From Isotricha intestinalis (lineage: Eukaryota > Ciliophora > Litostomatea > Vestibuliferida > Isotrichidae), in assembly GCA_023807065.1 (NCBI GenBank), contig JAJJLU010000425.1:1-48195 (forward strand): DNA of 48,195 nucleotides, written 5' to 3'. The notes below the pieces were generated by a model. The model made no database searches. It had not been told where the DNA came from and was given only the letters and a program-made list of their open reading frames with translations. The position numbers and the translations under genes are program-made. Of the stretch, positions 43,201-48,195 are shown piece after piece; position 1 is the stretch's first letter, and every line of letters starts with the position of its first letter.

Positions 43201-44158
43201 GTTTAATTTCTGATTTAGGTATTTCAATTTTTTTTATTAATTGAATTTCAAAATTATTGATATTTACTTCAATCTCAATAACATTTCCTTTATTTTTTAA
43301 TTTTAATAAAAAACAATTTATTTCATTTTTACGGAGAATAGTTAAATTTTCATTATTTTTTAAACAAATTATTTTATTTTCTTTATTTATAAAAAAAGAT
43401 AAATTATTTTCATTTTCAAATTTTATATCAATTAATGTGGATTTATCTTCTATTAAATAATTATTTTCTGTTGGATTTAATATTAATTCAAAATTTATTA
43501 ATAAATTAATTTCTTTATTATCTTTTAAATTTAAAATATTATTATTATTTTTTATTATTAATTCTGAATTTCCAGTAAAGAAAAAATAATTTTTTCCTTC
43601 AATATTATTTCTTTTAGTATAAAAACATTCTATTAATTCTAAAAAATTAAAAAGTAATTCAGGGGGTAATTTTTTATTTTCTGAATCAAGATTTAAATTA
43701 TTATCATATATATTCATATAATAAACTATAAATGAAAATAAATAATCAAATATATTAATATCACAATTTGTATTATTTATAAATTTCTTTAAAATATTAA
43801 ATATTATTTCCTTATAATCTTTATTTGTAGAATAAAAATATTCTTTTATTAAAATTTTATATAAAGATAAAGGTTCATTTGAATTATTTGATATAAAATT
43901 ATTTATAATATCAATATTAAATTCAACTTCTTCAATTATAAAATCAATAAAATTAAATATTTTTATTTTATTTTCAATTTTTAAATTATCATTTTGTAAA
44001 TAAGATAATAATTCAGGAATTTTTTTTTGAAATTCTAATGTTAGTATTATTTTATTTTCTTTTTTATAATTATCAATCTCAGATAAAATTTTATTTAAAT
44101 CAGAATTAAATTCATCCATTCCAAAATAATACTTTCTTTTTTGCAAATTAAAAAACAA
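37226..44158 (-). CDS. Giant BEACH-WD40 protein (BEACH paralogue 4, most divergent)
   Basis: At 2310 residues this is the longest of the four. The concanavalin-like segment is at about 190-345 (ends NFIGICTSIIFY), and long helical repeats run to about 1330. NYLTEE (about 1390) replaces the NHLT motif of the others, and a PH-like segment follows with CIIFHNYHIRGIF. The BEACH domain lies at about 1640-1960: NRTYNDIHQYPIFPW, NLPMGMMDF, RYGTHYSCGLYVTYYL, SDLRELIPELFCFPE and NWFDLIFGVYQNG. WD40-like repeats (GGCWNGNIIV, LKGKIIIY, SPLPSYLFYS) finish the protein. NRTYNDIHQYP is closer to the widespread NRTYNDLSQYP form than in paralogues 1-3, so this may be the older lineage. The second Met at residue 15 (MDEFNSDL) is an alternative start. 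The role is presumably membrane-traffic or autophagy scaffolding. It ends in TAA. Confidence 0.92.
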   Translation of the reverse strand: MFFNLQKRKYYFGMDEFNSDLNKILSEIDNYKKENKIILTLEFQKKIPELLSYLQNDNLKIENKIKIFNFIDFIIEEVEFNIDIINNFISNNSNEPLSLYKILIKEYFYSTNKDYKEIIFNILKKFINNTNCDINIFDYLFSFIVYYMNIYDNNLNLDSENKKLPPELLFNFLELIECFYTKRNNIEGKNYFFFTGNSELIIKNNNNILNLKDNKEINLLINFELILNPTENNYLIEDKSTLIDIKFENENNLSFFINKENKIICLKNNENLTILRKNEINCFLLKLKNKGNVIEIEVNINNFEIQLIKKIEIPKSEIKQITLFKNFIGICTSIIFYKNDLSNDCIKVFKKEENINGIYNEDLFSKFISNFEENLSSNLSDKNERLTNKLISIYIPTRIEIINKNKYIIRDTINYLDAEFINNNLYLKSYHLCDLKFDNYLNTGKLNILLPILEFMSNNNEIISHDNFNQFFLILINVFNIKNIKNILDDSQINFFTNVNLFLQNIPNSFFDKLSRKYFEILSNKIIILCKVLKKNSKDEFNKMLNISKIYHNKIIFNDKILSKFSSENQIAIIDYLLSIIDKHEKLIKISLSSIILVILIFDDESKSKFCCKKHALYFKEENILNIIKLGIKSKLERIGKIINIFFDDYFLNKNNINKKERIKTICKLLILPISPCLQNFIILIFKEFIKKIKENKNLINTFNIIDLFNISLYAFKNSLFDVKINLYDLIIDLLNLSKTKDINENLVNHFIENNIIPNYQIISFEKKENNENEINELNQQLNNNKVIYDDIDIEYSKVINNTSFYKNLNDFIMTLNSEIERCNKISFHFPILLKVFPYFEIVYINMTIQTINEVLYLNDNKKIFFTKDFLHLNLEICLQIFLYQNIKDYNILINLNNFQIHSSKNLIEILSNGKKIIKEILLDNIEQFDYLLIWGKYYYSLFLENSILLENLMKFINLILDDIINSINIKGGDANFIYIFGIIFQIFTLLKFNFNVNINNNNEKKLEYFIQNLYSISKDKKLENEIPISKSWNGYKILQIIFSYTYQVQFNEIENDYLKNFDFIILKKTKENEYMNLLKILFYDFKDYNVKNSIQLIFIIFHYLILLLCESRTENDIKKATSNVKQYIIVLICISCGIEKNDNEYKKYNSSFIQSIIYFSISILIDQIHKRTNFKYVNYYHLCLGQILKICFKIYQIGNSKDFSKNTKDDLTLSNAFILFNEFFNSVKSLSINNKIIKNILEKKENYENDVIELINNNEFISFFYENKEKQNIVLKEIIPFLDFIDSWENEVKTIIPCYDNRLYGIQPKINICLNPYHKKKCLYKENLNNLIEKYNRELLFELKLLKIKRKFKEKKSLKFYYSIKKNLFSFNNIYSNKEYFYNKKKYKLLYKNKNYLTEEYTRILITPILDFESYIPKFYKFQEKNLFYNSINSEIKTIYKITNLNYKKKKKQKIENNNIIYKLSNKIYSKIPKVILNMDIIAKNFIEKEKLSDNYSYNLHSKGCIIFHNYHIRGIFYLNSKEIGFYSFLLNYNKDDIDYDKDRQTCFGSVFLPQTSKIKYYHLIIKYNEIKYIFKRRYLYRRNSIEIFTTNQKSYLFQLENYEQFITYINKNSKLYLEEINIEFTQYFNPLGYYNKNNHFSGLTEEKSNYNLLKIYENWKNYKISTLQLIMTLNIYSNRTYNDIHQYPIFPWIYIKYDNTNFEINKENIRPFNLPMGMMDFNEIAKERKNQYISNWNSDKDNGDDCRYGTHYSCGLYVTYYLIRTFPFSFDRIELYGSDFDNPNRLFNNLETSFNLVISQKSDLRELIPELFCFPELFYNNNNLNFGQIKNKLNNKLENINNVILPKWCSNNGYYFIYYHRLCLESEEVNLYINNWFDLIFGVYQNGEKAKKICNLFQVNCYEDYENEFNKENEFQKQFDCRKYEFGVNPNQIFKNLTSARNTLSDFESKNSRFQIINSDLEKEIISITDFSKYKYINDIDFQYLQIIEIDNKFKLYFIYFNFILSYDIYSKKDKKEMNYYYYLENELKYILIQNKNRMKNINKKKVPLIIFGKGEFIVIGGCWNGNIIVQKLTKENNNIEHNIYDHSNYPINNIVIDKYDHFAICSNLKGKIIIYQIENKEKIKWFIFKIIQNCYTEIININLCEKLNIVMIYSKDNFCMIYTFPIFQLVNSFKVYNDNFEEIYSNNSFISYSPLPSYLFYSKEKNILLVYSINGEKVKEMKINEINNIRIFTGNLCRDYILFIDKENNFQILNLPLLKNIFFQDFEKDNNIIDINISEDKSFICFFIKNKLKNFEIKILKNKKTKI

Positions 44159-44251
44159 TTATTTAAATTTAATATTTTATTTTAATGATATTTATAAAAT
44201 TAAAAATAAAAAAATGTTTAATTTAAAAAAAAAATTAAAAAAAAACAATAG

Positions 44252-47200
44252 TTAAACAATTTTAGAAACAATTTGTTGTTTAATCCCACGATAAACTTCA
44301 TTATTTCCTTGAATTTTAATAAAATTAACATTATAAGATTTATCTATTTTTTCAGAGCGATTAATTTCAATTTCAAACTTAATATTATTTTTTTCACATA
44401 AAAATTTATACATATAATTTTTAGAATTAGTATAATAAATTTTATTTTGAGATAAAACTTTTTGAATATCATTTTTTAATTGAGAAATAGTTTTAAAAGT
44501 TAAACAAATAGTATCAAAGTGATTATTTTTTTGATTATTTTTTTTATTTTTTAAACTTGAATTATTTCTAGAAAGTCTTTCAGTAAAAGATGATTTTTTT
44601 AAATTTTGAATTTTACAATTTTTAATATTATTATTTAAATTTTTATGAAGAATTTGATTTCTATAAGTTAAAGGATCTTCTTTTTTTTTTCTTGTGTAAA
44701 AAGTATTTAAAGTATTTGAATGAATTTTATCATTATTTATTTTTGGATTTTTTTTTAAATTTTTAAAAGAAGAATTCATTGTTTCATTATATTTAATTAA
44801 ACTATTATTAATACTGTTTGTAACTGAAGTACAATATCTTTTTTTCATATTTTGTAAAATATTTTTTGAAAATAGTTTAGATGAATCAAAATCATTTTTT
44901 TTTATTAAATTTATTGAAATTAAACTAAAATCTTCAAACATTTTCGGACTAACATAATTATTTGTATTATTTATGTCTTTATCTCTTTCTGTTTTTGAAT
45001 ATTGATTAAATGTATTTATATTTTGTTTTAAGAAAGAATCCTTTAATTTAATATTTTTCATTAATTTAAAAGTAAAATCATTTGAAGGAGAAAAAGAATT
45101 TTTTTTCATTTTTTTTTTTAAAACTTTCTTTTTATCTTCACATGGTTTTTTCTTAATAAATTTCTTATGATAGGATTTTTTAATTAAATAATTAATTTCA
45201 TTTTTTTTTAAATTTTTTTGGTTTTGACAAATAAATCCATTATTATTATTATGTTTAGAAAATACTTTAATAATTTTTTCTTTGTTATTTTTTTCTTTTG
45301 AAATTGAATTTAATTTCTTTTGAAATTTTTCATCATATGAAGTATGATTTTTAGAATAATCCTTTTCAAAAGAAATTGTATGATTAAAAAATTTATATCC
45401 TAATTTTCTTTTATTTAAAATCATTTTTTCAGGATGATTAGTTTTTTTTTCATTTGAATTATTTAATGTAAATAAATTTAAAGGAAAAATTTGTTGAGTG
45501 TCTTTACTTAAAATTTTCTCATTAATTGATTCTTTTTTATCATTTAAATCTAATTTATTTTTCTTAAAAGATAATCTTAAAATTGAATTATCACTTTTTT
45601 CTTTTGTTTCTGTAATATTAATAGTTTCTGTTTTATTATTTCCTTTTGTTATTAAAGTATTATTTTTTTCTTCTGTAAAATTTACTTTATTTATATAATC
45701 TGTAAATGTTCTATTATTACTTCTAACTCTAATTTTGTGTTTTATATTTTCTTGTTTTTTTTTATAATATGTTTTTATTTTATCTTTAGCAATTGTAATA
45801 CTATTACTTCGAGATACTGTTTTTAAAATTTTATTATTTTCTTGATTATTTAAAGTAATTATATTCTTTAAATCATTTGTTTTTTTTATTTGAAAAACAT
45901 TTGATTTTGTTAATTTCTTTTTTTCATATAAGGGATTTTCTAATTTTTTTATTATATTTAATTCATTTTTATCTATTTTCTTTTTATCAATATTGTTGTT
46001 TTTTTCATTTATTTTAATATTGTTTTTATTATTTTTCTTATTATCATCAGATAATTTATTCTTATTATCATTTAATTTATTTATATTATCTTTCTTCTCA
46101 TCATAATTTTTATTATTAATATTTTTCCCATTTTCATTTTTATCTTCAAACTTACTTAAATACCATTGAATAACATCTTCAATATTATAATTAAAATTAC
46201 TTAATAAATTTTTTTTATCTTTACAATAATTTTCAAATTCTTTACTTTCTAAATTACTAACACAACTTTCATTTTTTCTTCCTTTAATTTTAGCAATTAA
46301 ATAATAAGTAGTAGTTAAATAATTATGTTTATTTCCTAAAATATATTTTCTAACTTCATTTTTATCAAAACCCATTAAACCCATTTCGCTAATAATATTT
46401 TCATCTACAGGAATAATTAAATGATTAACTAACAATCCTTCATTAAAATTAATTTTAAATTCAAATAAATTAAACCAAGGATGATTCTTAATCCCTTGAA
46501 TATTAATTCTTTTAGAAGGATCAATATTTAATATTTTTTTAATTAAATCTTTTCCTTGAGAACTAATAAATTGAGGTATAATAAAGTTACCATTAGTGAT
46601 TTTCTTATATAATATTTCAGTATCATCATCTTCAAAAGGTAAAAAACCACATAACATAGCAAATAATATTATTCCTGAACTCCAAATATCAACTTTAACA
46701 CCTTCATAAAATTGACCATTTATCATTTCTGGAGCTGCATAACAAGGACTTCCACATGAAGTTTTTAAAAGTTGATTTTTTTTATATATATTACTTAAAC
46801 CAAAATCTACTATTTTTAAAGTTTTTTGTTTTGAATCTAATAATAAATTTTCTGGCTTTAAATCTCTATGAACTATTCCTACTTTATTTAAATATTCTAT
46901 TCCATTTATTAATTGCTGAAAAAATTTACATGATTCTATTTCTGAAAGCTTTTTATTTTTTATTATATAATCATATAATTCTTTTCCATTTGCATATTCC
47001 ATTATTAAATAGATTGTTGTATATGTTTGAATTACACAATATAATTGAATTATATTATTATGTCTTAATATCTTTAAAATTTTTATTTCTTTCTCTATTC
47101 TATTTTTATCTGCTTCTTCTAATATTTTAGATTTTTCTAATATTTTAATTGCAACTTTTTCACCTGTTAATATATGTGTTCCTAATCTTACTAAACCAAA

Positions 47201-47341
47201 TGTTCCTTTTCCTAATTTTTCTCCTATTATAAAATTTCCTATGCTTATATTATTTTTTTTTCTGTCTTTTATTTTATAATCTATAGTATTTTCTAATGAA
47301 TGAATATTATCATTTTCATTTCTTCTTGAATTAAAAAACAT
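44252..47341 (-). CDS. SNF1/AMPK-like protein kinase with KA1-like C-terminus
   Basis: The 1029-residue CAMKL-group kinase has its catalytic domain at about 36-290: LGKGTFGLV (43-51), VAIK with Lys66, HRDLKPEN (158-165), DFG (179-181) and APE (203-205). The activation loop LKTSCGSPCYAAPE places Thr194 where LKB1-type kinases phosphorylate AMPK. A UBA-like segment (about 312-352, ISEMGLMGFDKNEVRKYI) follows directly, as in SNF1/MARK/SIK kinases. About 540 residues of Lys/Asn-rich low complexity come next. The last about 85 residues (TISQLKNDIQKVL, FEIEINR, NFIKIQG) look like a KA1 or AMPK C-terminal domain, which can bind acidic lipids or regulatory subunits. It is longer than yeast Snf1 because of the middle. 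Role: energy- or polarity-related signalling, by family. An 854-base non-coding stretch lies upstream. It ends in TAA. Confidence 0.92.
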   Translation of the reverse strand: MFFNSRRNENDNIHSLENTIDYKIKDRKKNNISIGNFIIGEKLGKGTFGLVRLGTHILTGEKVAIKILEKSKILEEADKNRIEKEIKILKILRHNNIIQLYCVIQTYTTIYLIMEYANGKELYDYIIKNKKLSEIESCKFFQQLINGIEYLNKVGIVHRDLKPENLLLDSKQKTLKIVDFGLSNIYKKNQLLKTSCGSPCYAAPEMINGQFYEGVKVDIWSSGIILFAMLCGFLPFEDDDTEILYKKITNGNFIIPQFISSQGKDLIKKILNIDPSKRINIQGIKNHPWFNLFEFKINFNEGLLVNHLIIPVDENIISEMGLMGFDKNEVRKYILGNKHNYLTTTYYLIAKIKGRKNESCVSNLESKEFENYCKDKKNLLSNFNYNIEDVIQWYLSKFEDKNENGKNINNKNYDEKKDNINKLNDNKNKLSDDNKKNNKNNIKINEKNNNIDKKKIDKNELNIIKKLENPLYEKKKLTKSNVFQIKKTNDLKNIITLNNQENNKILKTVSRSNSITIAKDKIKTYYKKKQENIKHKIRVRSNNRTFTDYINKVNFTEEKNNTLITKGNNKTETINITETKEKSDNSILRLSFKKNKLDLNDKKESINEKILSKDTQQIFPLNLFTLNNSNEKKTNHPEKMILNKRKLGYKFFNHTISFEKDYSKNHTSYDEKFQKKLNSISKEKNNKEKIIKVFSKHNNNNGFICQNQKNLKKNEINYLIKKSYHKKFIKKKPCEDKKKVLKKKMKKNSFSPSNDFTFKLMKNIKLKDSFLKQNINTFNQYSKTERDKDINNTNNYVSPKMFEDFSLISINLIKKNDFDSSKLFSKNILQNMKKRYCTSVTNSINNSLIKYNETMNSSFKNLKKNPKINNDKIHSNTLNTFYTRKKKEDPLTYRNQILHKNLNNNIKNCKIQNLKKSSFTERLSRNNSSLKNKKNNQKNNHFDTICLTFKTISQLKNDIQKVLSQNKIYYTNSKNYMYKFLCEKNNIKFEIEINRSEKIDKSYNVNFIKIQGNNEVYRGIKQQIVSKIV

Positions 47342-47684
47342 GAAATTTAATAAAATGATAATAAAAACAATTATTTTTAATTTTAAAATTATTAAATTAT
47401 ATCATCAAATAGTATTATACATAAAAGTTTTTTTTGTTTTAAATTTAAAAATTATTAATAAAAAATATATATTTATATAAATGGGATCAATGATATTACA
47501 TTAATTCAAAAACAATATCAAAAATATATAATTAAATTATCATCTGATTTAGATTAATTAATATATTAATAGAATAAGATAATACAATTTATGAATCTAA
47601 TTTAATGAAAAGTTTAACAACACACAAAATTATTGAATTTATTATTGAATTAATTGATATGAATAAAAAGGAATAAATTTTATT

Positions 47685-47748
47685 GCTTCCTATTCGTTCC
47701 CTTCCCTTACGAGTCGAAGGACACTTTCAGGATGCGTCCTAGGACGCG
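47685..47748. other. GC-rich island with palindrome, possible structured RNA or breakpoint
   Basis: In these 64 bases 35 are G or C (55%), against almost pure A/T for hundreds of bases either side and for all other intergenic regions. The segment ends in the perfect 14-base palindrome GCGTCCTAGGACGC (47734-47747). AGGAC also occurs at 47718-47722 and could pair with the palindrome's GTCCT, giving competing hairpins. The minus strand contains TTCGACTC, which resembles a pol III B-box, and a TTTTT run lies about 20 bases beyond on that strand near 47666. Options are a small structured RNA gene, a chromosome-processing or protein-binding site, or a foreign/chimeric insert. The composition is fact; the function is unknown. 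Confidence 0.55.
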
Positions 47749-47753
47749 AAAAT

Positions 47754-47950
47754 AATTTTATACAAATAAAATAAAAAATATGTATTATTATCAATTTTTA
47801 AATGATTAGTAAAATAAATAAATTTTATACAAATAAAATAAAAAAATATGAATTAATATCAAATTTTAAAAAAATAAAAATAAATTATTGTTTTTATACA
47901 AACAAAATTTATGAGTATATTCAAATTTTAGAAGATATTTTTAATAAACC
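47754..47950. repeat. Degenerate direct repeats, about 67-69 base period
   Basis: The string aattttatacaaataaaata occurs at 47754 and again exactly 67 bases later at 47821, with similar following sequence (aaaaatatg then att, tatcaa and ttttaaa). A weaker third copy starts near 47890 (tttttatacaaacaaaat, then atgag and attcaaatttta). Identity drops from copy to copy. A/T bias inflates similarity, but the shared tatacaaa core at regular spacing makes a real tandem duplication likely. The repeats begin directly beside the GC-rich island. Confidence 0.6.
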
Positions 47951-48195
47951 TTTATCAATATACAAATTAAACAAATAAATGATTCAATAATTATATTTAA
48001 TTGTAATATAATTAGATTAAAATTTACATTTTATAATGAAAAGCATTAATTCATAAAATAATATACAAATTCTTTTATTTTCTTTAAAAATTATAATTTC
48101 TATTTTTTTGAGATAAATCAATGAAATATTTTTAAAATCATAGAAAAAAATGGAATATAAATAATAATTAAGAAAAAATAAAATTAATAATAATT

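Larger units (their letters stand above)
47342..48195. other. 854-base non-coding right end
   Basis: This is the longest gene-free stretch. The part nearest 47342 should be the promoter of the SNF1-like kinase. No reading frame of useful length starts here. It holds two unusual items listed separately: a GC-rich island with a palindrome at 47685-47748 and degenerate repeats of about 67 bases from 47754. No telomere repeat closes the right end, so the chromosome presumably continues or the assembly stops. Confidence 0.55.

Noticed and set aside
36170..47341. Operon of NBR1-like, BEACH and SNF1-like genes on the minus strand
   Set aside because: Same-strand genes with short spacers are expected in a compact ciliate genome; there are no signs of polycistronic transcription or trans-splicing that I can read from sequence.
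47685..47765. tRNA gene in the GC-rich island
   Set aside because: TTCGACTC resembles a T-loop, but I could not pair a T-stem, anticodon stem or acceptor stem around it on either strand.
48100..48195. Second telomere at the right end
   Set aside because: The last bases are plain A/T without any GGGGATT-type unit.

Overview
This window looks like the end of a macronuclear-type chromosome from a very AT-rich ciliate. Bases 1-35 are five perfect CCCCAAT repeats, a telomere read on its C-rich strand, and the first gene starts only 166 bases further in. About 92% of the window is coding. The 13 genes are packed 45-854 bases apart on both strands. Only one intron is visible, and it is 33 bases long. 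The genetic code is standard: glutamine is CAA, and 12 of 13 genes end in TAA and one in TAG. This argues against ciliates that read TAA/TAG as glutamine. A C4A2T-type telomere, standard code, extreme AT content and a tiny intron together suggest a litostome such as a rumen ciliate. That assignment is inference. There is no telomere at the right end, so the piece is probably cut there.

Layout: (1) 1-13014: telomere, then two giant BEACH-domain genes facing each other (202-6483 +, 6556-13014 -). (2) 13296-21637: a coiled-coil protein, a SHAQKF-class Myb protein, a third BEACH gene (15046-19896 -), an Asn-rich protein and a small lysine/glutamate-rich protein. (3) 22055-26341: a PHD-finger protein with a long array of PLU-1-like helical repeats, carrying the intron near its 5' end. 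(4) 27063-34397: a 2444-residue protein joining a kinase domain to a degenerate dual-specificity-phosphatase-like domain and a Cys-rich tail. (5) 34935-37180: an AGC kinase with a likely lipid-modified N-terminus, and an NBR1-like ZZ/FW-domain protein. (6) 37226-47341: a fourth BEACH gene and an SNF1/AMPK-like kinase. (7) 47342-48195: non-coding, with a GC-rich island around a perfect 14-base palindrome, followed by degenerate repeats of about 67 bases.

The four BEACH genes take up about half of the window. All share the same order: concanavalin-like segment, helical repeats, PH-like segment, BEACH, WD40. BEACH proteins act in membrane traffic, lysosome biology and autophagy. One of them lies 45 bases from an NBR1-like gene, and NBR1 is a selective-autophagy receptor family. 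Three kinases, two of them with recognisable regulatory elements, add a signalling theme. There is no evidence of bacterial-style operons, so functional links from proximity are only suggestions.
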